From: Prevotella sp. tf2-5
GTDB taxonomy: Bacteria > Bacteroidota > Bacteroidia > Bacteroidales > Bacteroidaceae
DNA length: 64,000 nucleotides
Assembly (NCBI RefSeq): GCF_900115435.1
Contig: NZ_FOWK01000002.1
Location: 372,001-436,000 of the forward strand
Direction: 5' to 3'
Of this stretch, positions 7,989-15,169 are shown in pieces (positions within the stretch are counted from its first letter, which is position 1; each line of letters starts with the position of its first letter). A model generated the notes under the pieces. The model searched no databases and was not told where the DNA came from. It saw nothing but the letters and a program-made list of their open reading frames with translations. The position numbers and the translations under genes were made by a program.

Positions 7989-10511
7989 TTAATGTGTGAA
8001 CGACAGCTCGTCTTTTCCTTCCACCTTATTAATATGTATGGTGTCTCCATTCTGGAGGTCGCCATTGACGATCAGTTCCGAGATGCCGTCCTCGATATAG
8101 CTCTGGATGGCACGTTTCAGGGGGCGTGCACCGAACTGCACGTCATAGCCCTTCTCAGCGACATACTGTTTCGCCTCGTCGCTCAGGTCGATGGTGTAGC
8201 CGAGGTCTCCGATGCGCTTGTAGAGCCCCTGCAGTTCCACGTCGATGATCCTCTTGATGGCGTCGAGGTCGAGCTGGTCGAAGGTGATGATCTCGTCCAG
8301 GCGGTTGAGGAACTCAGGTGAGAACTGCTTAGACAGAGCTTTCTGTACGATCTGGCGGGCGTGCTCCTTATCCTGTTCGTTCAGCATCAGGGCGCCAGAG
8401 CCTGCGCTGGTGAATCCCACGCCTCGTCCGAAGTCCTTCAGTTGTCGTGTTCCCGCGTTCGATGTCATAATGATCACCGTGTTACGGAAGTCCACGAAGC
8501 GCCCGTTACCATCCGTCAGTCGTCCCTCGTCGAGAACCTGCAGCAACAGGTTGAACACGTTGCCGTGGGCTTTCTCTATCTCGTCGAGCAGTACGATGGA
8601 GTAGGGATGGCGGCGCACCCGCTCCGTCAGTTGTCCACCCTCCTCATAGCCGACATAGCCCGGAGGAGCGCCGATCAGTCGTGACACGTTGAACGACTCC
8701 GTATACTCACTCATATCGACACGTATCAAGGCGTCGCTGCTGCCAAACATAAACTCCGCGAGTTTCTTGGCGAGGTAAGTCTTGCCGACACCCGTAGGAC
8801 CGAGGAACATAAAGGCGCCGATGGGGTGGTTAGGGTCTTTCAGTCCCACCCTGTTACGCTGGATGGCACGTACCATCTTCTCGATAGCCTTGTCCTGTGC
8901 GATGACATGCGTCTTGAGTTCCTGCGCCATGCCTTTCAGTCGGATACCCTCCTCCTGTGCCATGCGCTGTACGGGGACACCCGTCATCATCGACACCACG
9001 TCCTGCACCTCTTTCTCCGTGACCGTCTGTTTGTCGTCGATATCCCCCTCCTGCCATTTGCGGTTCATCTCCGCCAGCTGGCTCTCCATCACCGTCTGGC
9101 GGTCGCGGAAGCCTGCGGCAAGTTCGAAGTTCTGGTTCTTGACAGCCAGTTGTTTCTTCTCCGTCACCTCTTTCAGTTCCAGTTCCAGTTGTGCGATCTC
9201 AGGGGGTACCTTTACATTATTAAGATGTACGCGTGAGCCCACCTCATCCATTGCGTCGATCGCCTTGTCGGGTTGCTGGCGGTCACTGATATAGCGGTCT
9301 GTCAATTTGACACATGCCGCCAAAGCGTCATCCGTATAGTTCACATGGTGGTGCAGCTCATAGCGTCCTTTGATGTTATGCAGGATCTGCAGTGTCTCCT
9401 CGGCGTTAGTCGGTTCGATGAGGACTTTCTGGAAGCGGCGTTCCAGGGCACCGTCTTTCTCGATGGAGTTACGGTACTCGTCGAGTGTCGTGGCGCCGAT
9501 ACACTGGATGGTGCCCCTTGCCAGTGCGGGTTTCAGGATGTTGGCGGCATCCATGGAGCCAGGTGTCGAACCCGCTCCGATAAGGGTGTGTATCTCATCG
9601 ATGAAGACGATCACGTCCGGGTTCTGTTCCAGTTCCTTGATCAGTTGTCGGATACGCTCCTCAAACTGTCCTCTGTATTTCGTGCCGGCGACGACCCCAG
9701 TCAGGTCGAGTGTCACCAGTCGTTTGCCGAAGAGCATGGGAGAGCACTCCCTGCGGGCGATCATCTGTGCGAGACCCTCCACGATGGCACTCTTGCCCAC
9801 ACCGGGCTCACCGATGAGGATGGGGTTGTTCTTCTTCCTTCTGCCCAGGATCTCCACCACGCGCTGTATCTCCCGCTCACGACCCACCACGGGGTCGAGT
9901 TTGTCGTCCAGCGCCTGTTGTGTCAGGTCTGTCGAGAAATTGTCGAGCACGGGTGTCTTCGACTTCGTCTGTTTGGTCTGTGTCGTGGTATGGCTGTTGG
10001 ATGCCGACGGGCGCTGGCTGTTAGAGGTCTGTTCCTCTTCCTCCTCATAGTCCTCGTCGGGCAGTCCGATACCGTTCTTGACGCTCAGCAGCGTCAGTGT
10101 ATCCTCGTAATTCATATTATTCATTTCCAATACTATTTTAGCTCCGTTGTCCACCTGGTCGTGCAGGATGGCGAGCAGCAGGTGTTGCTCGTCCACACGG
10201 GTGGTGCGCTGGATACGTGCCTCCAGCACCGCCAGTTTCAGGATATTGCTGGCTTTCTCGTTAAGTACCAGTTCATTGGTATTGATAGGCATGCCGATCT
10301 CATCCTCCCTCACGCGTGACTCCAGTTCTGTCTTCACATTCGACAGGTTGATGGCGAGTCGTCGGAACACGTCATTGACGGGTCCCTCCTTGATACGCAG
10401 CATACCGAGCAGCAGGTGCTCCGGTCCCACGCTTCGGCTGGCGAGGCGTGCGGCTTCCTCACGGGAGTAGGCGAGTATCTCCGATACCTTAGGTGAAAAT
10501 TGACTTGTCAT
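7989..10511 (-). CDS. clpC: ATP-dependent Clp protease ATP-binding subunit ClpC
   Basis: 840 residues from the ATG at 10511, preferred over an upstream TTG because MTSQFSPKVSEIL is the expected family start. There are two Clp N-terminal repeats (1-150), an acidic linker EDYEEEEEQ, AAA-1 with GEPGVGKSAIVEG and VFIDEIHTLIGAG, and a UVR/M domain (ELELKEVTEKKQLA…FELAAGFRDRQ). AAA-2 follows with GPTGVGKTYLAKK and VLLDEIEKAH, then the D2-small domain. ClpC unfolds substrates for ClpP. No clpP or mcsAB is nearby. The upstream region has an unusual hairpin and phased direct repeats. Confidence 0.97.
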   Translation of the reverse strand: MTSQFSPKVSEILAYSREEAARLASRSVGPEHLLLGMLRIKEGPVNDVFRRLAINLSNVKTELESRVREDEIGMPINTNELVLNEKASNILKLAVLEARIQRTTRVDEQHLLLAILHDQVDNGAKIVLEMNNMNYEDTLTLLSVKNGIGLPDEDYEEEEEQTSNSQRPSASNSHTTTQTKQTKSKTPVLDNFSTDLTQQALDDKLDPVVGREREIQRVVEILGRRKKNNPILIGEPGVGKSAIVEGLAQMIARRECSPMLFGKRLVTLDLTGVVAGTKYRGQFEERIRQLIKELEQNPDVIVFIDEIHTLIGAGSTPGSMDAANILKPALARGTIQCIGATTLDEYRNSIEKDGALERRFQKVLIEPTNAEETLQILHNIKGRYELHHHVNYTDDALAACVKLTDRYISDRQQPDKAIDAMDEVGSRVHLNNVKVPPEIAQLELELKEVTEKKQLAVKNQNFELAAGFRDRQTVMESQLAEMNRKWQEGDIDDKQTVTEKEVQDVVSMMTGVPVQRMAQEEGIRLKGMAQELKTHVIAQDKAIEKMVRAIQRNRVGLKDPNHPIGAFMFLGPTGVGKTYLAKKLAEFMFGSSDALIRVDMSEYTESFNVSRLIGAPPGYVGYEEGGQLTERVRRHPYSIVLLDEIEKAHGNVFNLLLQVLDEGRLTDGNGRFVDFRNTVIIMTSNAGTRQLKDFGRGVGFTSAGSGALMLNEQDKEHARQIVQKALSKQFSPEFLNRLDEIITFDQLDLDAIKRIIDVELQGLYKRIGDLGYTIDLSDEAKQYVAEKGYDVQFGARPLKRAIQSYIEDGISELIVNGDLQNGDTIHINKVEGKDELSFTH

Positions 10512-10539
10512 ACATCCGTCTTCATGCAAACACCGTGCC

Positions 10540-10589
10540 AAAAAAATGCCCTTTTCTTGTCAAAATCGACAAAAAAAGGGCGTTTTTTT
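10540..10589. terminator. Bidirectional terminator-like hairpin just upstream of clpC
   Basis: GCCCTTTTCTTGTC (10548-10561) pairs with 10568-10581 (one mismatch) around a 6-nt loop. It is flanked by A7 on one side and T8 on the other, so both strands have a U-tract. On the minus strand it sits only ~30-75 nt before the clpC ATG, so readthrough into clpC from further upstream should be blocked or attenuated. Confidence 0.7.
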
Positions 10590-10597
10590 TGTGGGAT

Positions 10598-10633
10598 GAG
10601 ACAAATATGAAAACATTTGAGACAAATTTGAAA
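10598..10633. repeat. Direct repeat GAGACAAATWTGAAA, 21-bp spacing, upstream of clpC
   Basis: Copies at 10598-10612 and 10619-10633 differ at one base and are spaced by two helical turns, as expected for a regulator binding site. They lie between clpC and the promoter of the cassette RNA. Confidence 0.5.
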
Positions 10634-10654
10634 GTTTATTTTCAAAAAAGTTTG

Positions 10655-10662
10655 TACATTTG
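10655..10662 (+). promoter_or_regulatory. -7 element of the cassette RNA/virE transcript
   Basis: TACATTTG matches TAnnTTTG exactly. A TTTG lies at 10627-10630, but the 24-bp spacing is longer than usual. Transcription would start near 10669, ~265 nt before virE. Confidence 0.55.
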
Positions 10663-10906
10663 CAACACCTTTCCGAAGGTAAAGCGATCTTTTCTTTATC
10701 AAGAATAAAAGAGTCTAAGTTTTCGATTAACAAAAAAGACCAAACAAGAATTATTCCGATTACGAAGACTACCTGGCTCACTCCCCATGGGGCGTGGGCA
10801 TTGGTAGTTTGTGGCTGTAATCGGAATGGGGATTGGTCTCCCCTTGTTAATCGGTCAGGAACTCGATATGCCCGCGTCTCTTCTATATATTTAATAAGGT
10901 GAAACT
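10663..10906 (+). ncRNA. Candidate structured RNA (ncRNA or long leader of virE)
   Basis: This gene-free stretch folds on paper as a long interrupted rod. Its paired segments, outside to inside, are: 10705-10713 with 10878-10886 (one mismatch); 10723-10733 with 10844-10854 (11 pairs, one G-U); GACCAA 10738-10743 with 10833-10838; ATTCCGATTAC 10753-10763 with 10817-10827 (11 perfect); 10766-10773 with 10803-10810; and an apical helix 10777-10785 with 10790-10798. An alternative short hairpin GGGGA/TCCCC (10828-10843) competes with two of these. The rod with internal bubbles recalls 6S-type RNAs, but I cannot confirm a family. No T-tract ends it on the plus strand, so it may be a 5' leader. Confidence 0.5.
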
Positions 10907-10939
10907 ATGAATAGTATAATTATTAGAAGAAGCGTATGA
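10907..10939 (+). CDS. Possible 10-codon leader ORF overlapping virE
   Basis: The ORF reads MNSIIIRRSV, and its TGA overlaps the virE ATG (ATGA). The arrangement would couple virE translation to the leader. It is too short to judge by coding statistics. Confidence 0.3.
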   Translation: MNSIIIRRSV

Positions 10940-13101
10940 TATTCCTTTCTTGTTATCAGCATTTCACAGACACATGTCCGGTGAAGACGACGATGGAGAA
11001 CATCGTCAGGCTGATTAAAGACGATGCCTCGGTGGCGGCGAAGACGGCTGCCCACCGTAACGACCCCCAGGCAGGACACAAGAGTGCCTGTCCCCTGTTT
11101 GCCGTCGCCGCCGTCATGGAGGGCGGCAAGAGTGAGCGTCACATCGTGGAGATGACAGGCGTGTCGATGGTCGATGTCGACCATATCAGCCAGCATACCG
11201 ATAGTCCCGGGGCGTGCGACAAGGTGGCGGAGCTGTTTCAGCGGCTCATCACCGACCCCCACACACTCCTCTGCTACCGTACCATCAGCGGCGACGGCAT
11301 CAGGACGCTCTTCCGCTATGAGCTGGACGAGCGTTACGACCTGGCGTTGCAGAAACGGTATTATCCCAAGGCGTTCCTCTATGGCAACGAGTACTATGCC
11401 CGGACGTATGGCGTGATGTATGACGAGCAGTGTAAGAATGTCGGCAGACTGAGTGGTGTCGCCCATGACCCGGAGGTGTATTACAATCCCGATGCCGTGC
11501 CCTTCGGCAAGGAGGAGATACAGGCGGCAGCGGAGCAGGTACTCCAGCGGAAGAGGGAGCGGCGCAAACGGGAGCGGGAGCTGAAGCGTATCACCGCCTG
11601 TTACGAGCAGGTCATCCGTCCGGAGGTGGAGGCTGACGGTGCTGTCTATGCCCCCGGCTCCCATAACGACTACGTGATGCGCGTAGGGTATAAGTTGAAT
11701 CAGTTCGGTTTTAGTCCAGAGGCGGCGAGGGAGTGGGCATGCCAGACCTTCCGTGAGTATGAGATGGCAGGGAATGTGGTTGATAGCTGCTATCGGAAAA
11801 CGGAGGAGTTTGGTGTCCGCAACAGACATAAGTCCCGCTCCTCCCGCCCGCCTCAAGGTGACAGTTCGTACTGGGCGACGGTGGAGGATATCCAGGCGTT
11901 CCTCACCGGTCATATCAAGTTGCGGCATAATATCATCACGGGTAGGGTGGAGTATGCGACGCCCTCCGACTCCCCCTCTACAGGGGGAGAGAGCGGGCAC
12001 TGGGAACCCATCACCGACCGTGTCATGAACTCCCTGTGGTGTGAGATGTCGAAGACACAGAAAGTCAACTCGCAGGACATCTACCGGGTCGTCCAGAGTG
12101 ACTATGTGCCGCAGTACCATCCGTTCAGGGAGTATCTGGAGGGGCTGGAGCACTCCGAGTCCTCCGAGCATGACTATATCCGTGACCTCGCCAACACCAT
12201 CACCCTCAAATGTCCTCCCCCTAAACAGGGGGAGTCAGAGGGGGTCTGGCATTGTTACCTCAAGAAATGGCTCGTCGCCATGATAGCGGGATGGCTCGAC
12301 CCGACCGTCGTCAATAATGTCATCCTGGTACTCATCGGGGAACAGGGCTCGTATAAGACGACATGGTTCTCGTACCTGCTGCCGCCACCGCTCCGTTGTT
12401 ATTTCTATACTAAGACGAATGCCAACCGCATGGGGCGTGACGACCTGTTGACGCTGGCGCAGTATGGGTTGGTGTGCTGCGAGGAGCTGGACACCATGCG
12501 ACCGTCGGAGCTCAACCAACTGAAGGCGGCGGTCACCATGACGACTGTCGACGAGCGAGCGGCATACGCCCATTTCCATGAGCACCGACCGCATATCGCC
12601 TCGTTCTGCGGCACGGGAAACAACAAACAGTTTCTCAGCGACCCGACAGGGAACCGGCGGTGGCTCCCCTTCGAGGTGGAGGCGATACGCTCTCCCCGTG
12701 ACCATCCCCTCGACTATGACGGCATCTACCGGCAGGCATACCGCCTGTACAAGAGTGGCTACCAGTACTGGTTCTCGCAGGACGAGATCAAACGTCTTGC
12801 CGAGCATAACCGTCAGTTTGAGACACCCCGTCTTGAACAGGAACTGGTGGATACCTACTTCCGGGTGCCTGAGAATGGGGAGCAGGGGGAGTTTATGACC
12901 ATCTCCATGGCGATTCAGACGATGGGTGGGAACCTCGCCAACAAACTCAATCATATCCTGGTGGGCAGGGCGTTTGTGGAAAAAGGTTTCCAATCCATAC
13001 GACGCTCAGAAAGGGGCTATGTCGTCATGCGCCGTAGCACAGAGGAGATCAGAATCAGGAACAGACAACTTGCTAACGTCGGATTGACGTTTGACGGATG
13101 A
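10936..13101 (+). CDS. VirE/VapE-like primase-helicase of Bacteroidales cassette
   Basis: 721 residues. The N-terminal ~20-160 matches the BT4734/VirE-N type region (AAHRNDPQAGHKSACPLFAVAAVMEG, SMVDVDHIS), with primase-like acidic residues DVDH. The middle (~200-290) resembles a primase C-terminal helical region. The C-terminal ~370-640 is a virulence-associated-E P-loop ATPase with Walker A GEQGSYKTTWF (~468-478), an acidic CCEELD box and the arginine-rich DPTGNRRWLPFEV motif. VapE-type proteins are replication proteins of phages and phage satellites. Two in-frame CTCCCCCT palindromes (11970, 12215) insert Pro/Gly-rich peptides. The start is chosen at the ATGA overlap. The gene heads the accessory cassette. 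Confidence 0.85.
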   Translation: MIFLSCYQHFTDTCPVKTTMENIVRLIKDDASVAAKTAAHRNDPQAGHKSACPLFAVAAVMEGGKSERHIVEMTGVSMVDVDHISQHTDSPGACDKVAELFQRLITDPHTLLCYRTISGDGIRTLFRYELDERYDLALQKRYYPKAFLYGNEYYARTYGVMYDEQCKNVGRLSGVAHDPEVYYNPDAVPFGKEEIQAAAEQVLQRKRERRKRERELKRITACYEQVIRPEVEADGAVYAPGSHNDYVMRVGYKLNQFGFSPEAAREWACQTFREYEMAGNVVDSCYRKTEEFGVRNRHKSRSSRPPQGDSSYWATVEDIQAFLTGHIKLRHNIITGRVEYATPSDSPSTGGESGHWEPITDRVMNSLWCEMSKTQKVNSQDIYRVVQSDYVPQYHPFREYLEGLEHSESSEHDYIRDLANTITLKCPPPKQGESEGVWHCYLKKWLVAMIAGWLDPTVVNNVILVLIGEQGSYKTTWFSYLLPPPLRCYFYTKTNANRMGRDDLLTLAQYGLVCCEELDTMRPSELNQLKAAVTMTTVDERAAYAHFHEHRPHIASFCGTGNNKQFLSDPTGNRRWLPFEVEAIRSPRDHPLDYDGIYRQAYRLYKSGYQYWFSQDEIKRLAEHNRQFETPRLEQELVDTYFRVPENGEQGEFMTISMAIQTMGGNLANKLNHILVGRAFVEKGFQSIRRSERGYVVMRRSTEEIRIRNRQLANVGLTFDG
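11970..11989. repeat. CTCCCCCT-N4-AGGGGGAG palindrome in virE (copy 1)
   Basis: Perfect 8-bp arms around CTAC. It encodes the DSPSTGGES stretch between the two halves of the protein. Confidence 0.75.
12215..12234. repeat. CTCCCCCT-N4-AGGGGGAG palindrome in virE (copy 2)
   Basis: Identical arms around AAAC, but read in a different frame from copy 1 (encoding PPPKQGES), just before the ATPase domain. This indicates insertion of a DNA element rather than peptide-level selection. Confidence 0.75.
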
Positions 13102-13216
13102 TTTTTAAGACCCTCACGTGCGTGAGCGCGCAGGAACGCTAAAAAGAGGGCGAAATTCCACGTTCCTGCGCGCGCACGTATAACACTTTAGAAAATGATC
13201 CGTCAAGTGTCAATCC
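13081..13216. repeat. 136-bp imperfect inverted repeat spanning the virE stop codon
   Basis: GGATTGAC (13081-13088) pairs with 13209-13216, TTGACGGAT with ATCCGTCAA, ATTTT with AAAAT, and ACGTGCG-(4 nt)-CGCGCAGGAACG with 13160-13178. The loop is ~20 nt. It covers the 3' end of virE and most of the 153-bp gap to the next gene, which holds nothing else recognisable. Confidence 0.8.
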
Positions 13217-13254
13217 GTCAATCTTTCATAACCTGATTCATTAACCAACACACC

Positions 13255-13476
13255 ATGAAAAATTTAGAGATAAGGATCTACGGGAAGCGTGAGCTTGCCA
13301 GACTGTACTTCCCGAAGACGAAAACGGAAAAGGGCGCTCTTAACAACCTGAAATTATGGATCAAGGGAAACACCGAGCTGACGGAAGCTCTCCTCGCCTG
13401 TGGCAGAGCGAAGTGCGCCCAGCGATACTTCCCAGAGGAGGTGACATTGATCATCTACTACCTGGGGGAGCCGTAG
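13255..13476 (+). CDS. DUF4248 family protein
   Basis: 73 residues: a small soluble protein beginning MKNLEIRIYGKRELARLYFP with a Lys-rich middle and LIIYYLGEP end, matching the DUF4248 family. That family is found almost only beside VirE-type genes in Bacteroidales. The REIRxYxKxELAxLYxP-like opening recalls helix-turn-helix excisionase/regulator starts, so DNA binding is plausible but not shown. It follows the large inverted repeat, and a 22-bp repeat array begins at its stop codon. Confidence 0.75.
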   Translation: MKNLEIRIYGKRELARLYFPKTKTEKGALNNLKLWIKGNTELTEALLACGRAKCAQRYFPEEVTLIIYYLGEP

Positions 13477-13564
13477 GAAGGCGGCACCTCCTGGGGTCGA
13501 AGGCGCCGCCTTCGCCCCCAGGAAGCGGCACCTTCGGCGGCGGAAGGCGCCGCCTTCGGAATCC
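13477..13564. repeat. 22-bp tandem repeat array, 4 units
   Basis: Units start at 13477, 13499, 13521 and 13543, with core GAAGGCGSCRCCT in both orientations. It is the same family as the array inside the U32 gene. It fills the first half of the 211-bp gap between the DUF4248 and four-helix genes. Confidence 0.9.
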
Positions 13565-13612
13565 CGGCATTTCGGAATCTCGGAATCCCGAAATCCCGAA
13601 ATCTCGAAAAAA
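13557..13612. repeat. 8-bp CGGAATYY tandem array, 7 units
   Basis: Units CGGAATCC, CGGCATTT, CGGAATCT, CGGAATCC, CGAAATCC, CGAAATCT and CGAAAAAA, followed by A-run and TCCCC. The array directly abuts the 22-bp repeats and precedes a promoter. Confidence 0.9.
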
Positions 13613-13627
13613 AAATCCCCAAATAAT

Positions 13628-13658
13628 TTTGCCCCGTCAAAATTATTTGATACCTTTG
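13628..13658 (+). promoter_or_regulatory. Promoter of the four-helix/zinc-ribbon gene
   Basis: TTTG (13628-13631), 19 bp, TACCTTTG (13651-13658): a perfect Bacteroidota promoter, 30 bp before the ATG at 13688. Confidence 0.9.
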
Positions 13659-13687
13659 CGACATTATTCATCAAACTATACATTACA

Positions 13688-14431
13688 ATGATCAGCATCA
13701 ATAACTTCAGCTATTACTGGCTTGACACATGGGTCTTTGCCAATGTCATCCAACTGGCAACACAGGATTTCTGCATCCGCTTCCTGAACCATTCCAACGA
13801 CCCTTGCGGACGACAGTTCGACCAGATGACGCAGGCGGCACGCTCCGTTCCTGCCAATATCGCCGAGGGTAGCTCCAGACGCTCCACCTCGAAGGAGACG
13901 GAGATGAAACTCACGGACGTGGCGCGTGCCAGTCTTGCGGAACTGGCTAACGACTACCTTAACTGGATACTGCTCCATGAGCGTGTCCCTTGGTCTAACC
14001 GCTCTGCGGAATATAATACCGTCAATCAGATCTCCCTTGACCGACCGGACTATAAAGGTGATGTGCAACACCTGAGCAGCATCCACATCCTGAACCAGAG
14101 GCGGAAGTTTGACGCGTGGCTGAAGGGTAATGACTCCCTGGTGGCGGCTAATTGTATATTGGTTCTCTGCAACAGGCTCATCATGATGTTAGGACAACAG
14201 ATGAAACGGCAGTTGGAGAGTTTCAAGGCGGAAGGCGGATTCACCGAGGGACTGACGGCGGAGCGCCTTGCCTTCCGCACCCAGCAGAGCGTGGCGGCGG
14301 ATGCACCGGCATGCCCGAGATGTGGTAAGCCGATGATCAAGCGGGTGGCGAAGAAAGGCATCCATTCCGGCAGGGAGTTCTGGAGCTGCAGCGCCTATCC
14401 CCAGTGCAATGGCACCCTCGATGTGAAGTGA
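13688..14431 (+). CDS. Four-helix-bundle protein fused to topoisomerase-type zinc ribbon
   Basis: 247 residues. Residues ~15-185 resemble the four-helix-bundle (23S rRNA intervening-sequence, S23-like) family: FDQMTQAARSVPANIAEGSSR and the SKETEMKLTDVARASLAEL helix are diagnostic. The C-terminal ~210-245 is a Cys4 zinc ribbon (CPRCGKPM…WSCSAYPQCNGT) of the kind found at the end of topoisomerase I, which suggests binding to single-stranded nucleic acid. Annotators call this fusion 'four helix bundle suffix domain' protein. It has its own promoter and terminator inside the cassette. Biochemical function is unknown. Confidence 0.8.
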   Translation: MISINNFSYYWLDTWVFANVIQLATQDFCIRFLNHSNDPCGRQFDQMTQAARSVPANIAEGSSRRSTSKETEMKLTDVARASLAELANDYLNWILLHERVPWSNRSAEYNTVNQISLDRPDYKGDVQHLSSIHILNQRRKFDAWLKGNDSLVAANCILVLCNRLIMMLGQQMKRQLESFKAEGGFTEGLTAERLAFRTQQSVAADAPACPRCGKPMIKRVAKKGIHSGREFWSCSAYPQCNGTLDVK

Positions 14432-14435
14432 TTCC

Positions 14436-14515
14436 CGGAATTTCGGAATCTCGGAATCTCGGAATCTCGGAATTTCGGAATCTCGGAATCTCGAAATGCC
14501 GAAATCCCGAAAAAA
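14436..14515. repeat. 8-bp CGGAATYT tandem array, 10 units
   Basis: Ten 8-bp units, mostly CGGAATCT/CGGAATTT, decaying to CGAAATCC and CGAAAAAA then TCCCC, the same 3' decay as the array at 13557. It starts 5 bp after the stop of the four-helix gene and runs into its terminator. Confidence 0.9.
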
Positions 14516-14560
14516 TCCCCCGCAAATGCTCGAAGAGCACAGCGGGGGAATTTTTTTTTA
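14516..14560 (+). terminator. Terminator of the four-helix gene
   Basis: TCCCCCGC (14516-14523) pairs with 14542-14549, with an inner GCTC/GAGC hairpin. T9 follows. The stem uses the last TCCCC of the repeat array. Confidence 0.85.
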
Positions 14561-14561
14561 T

Positions 14562-14569
14562 TACCTTTG
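14562..14569 (+). promoter_or_regulatory. -7 element of the HU-like gene
   Basis: TACCTTTG directly after the T-tract of the previous terminator, ~50 nt before the ATG at 14619. Confidence 0.7.
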
Positions 14570-14618
14570 CAGTGGATATCCAAAAGAACAGTTAAACCAT
14601 TTAAAACACACAAAAATT

Positions 14619-15146
14619 ATGACAACACACAAAATCGCATTGAAGATCAATTACCGTAAGAACAACAGCGTACGCTCCACCAACTACGGCAGGTACTATC
14701 CCGAGGTGGACCGCAACGAGACACTGTCGCTGCGTGGTCTCTCCGAGCATATCAAGAGCCACGGCACCATCTACACCCGTGACGTCATCGAGGGCGTGCT
14801 CATCAAGATGTCGGAGTGTATCCCCGAGCTCATCTCCCAGGGCATCGGTGTGAAACTCGACGGACTGGGTAAGTTCTATCCCACTGCCAAATCGGTGAAG
14901 GGCGGTGTGGCAGAGGCTGACCTGAAGGGTGTCAACTCTAACGACGTGGTGAAGGGCATCCGTATCCGCTTCCTGCCAGACAGTCAGTCGCTCGACAACA
15001 TCACCAGTGTGGAGTTCAAGAAGAAATGCTCCCTGGAGTCCGCTCATATCATCGAGACGACGAAGGTCGGCGGCAAGCGTGTCTCCACGAAGACGCCCAT
15101 CGCAGAGTGGTTGGTGGCGCACGGTGCTGAAGTACAGGAACCTTAA
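14619..15146 (+). CDS. HU-like DNA-binding protein
   Basis: 175 residues from the ATG at 14619, chosen because it follows the promoter and gives MTTHKIALKINYRKNNS, a typical start of the Bacteroidales HU-related family. The middle contains HU-like signatures: RGLSEHIKSHGTIYTRDVIEGVLIKM corresponds to the HU helices, and GIGVKLDGLGKFYPTAKS to the HU GFGxFxVxxRxAR beta-arm region. The basic N-terminal strand and C-terminal tail extend beyond classical 90-residue HU. It probably shapes or marks cassette DNA. The smalltalk gene follows after 23 nt. Confidence 0.85.
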   Translation: MTTHKIALKINYRKNNSVRSTNYGRYYPEVDRNETLSLRGLSEHIKSHGTIYTRDVIEGVLIKMSECIPELISQGIGVKLDGLGKFYPTAKSVKGGVAEADLKGVNSNDVVKGIRIRFLPDSQSLDNITSVEFKKKCSLESAHIIETTKVGGKRVSTKTPIAEWLVAHGAEVQEP

Positions 15147-15169
15147 TCTTTTAATACCATGAAAGCACT

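Noticed and set aside
9273..10319. 348-codon frame opposite clpC
   Set aside because: Shadow of a highly conserved gene; no motif or start context.
10663..10906. Retron or group II intron RNA
   Set aside because: No reverse transcriptase occurs in the neighbourhood and no intron domain V-like hairpin is seen.
10891..12171. 426-codon antisense reading frame opposite virE
   Set aside because: It mirrors the virE codons, has no promoter or family resemblance, and virE itself shows clear primase/ATPase motifs.
11970..12234. Frameshift or assembly error in virE
   Set aside because: Both palindromic inserts keep the frame open and the downstream ATPase motifs are intact.
13102..13254. Simple rho-independent terminator after virE
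   Set aside because: The stem is long and interrupted, includes coding sequence, and lacks a T-tract; described as a large inverted repeat instead.
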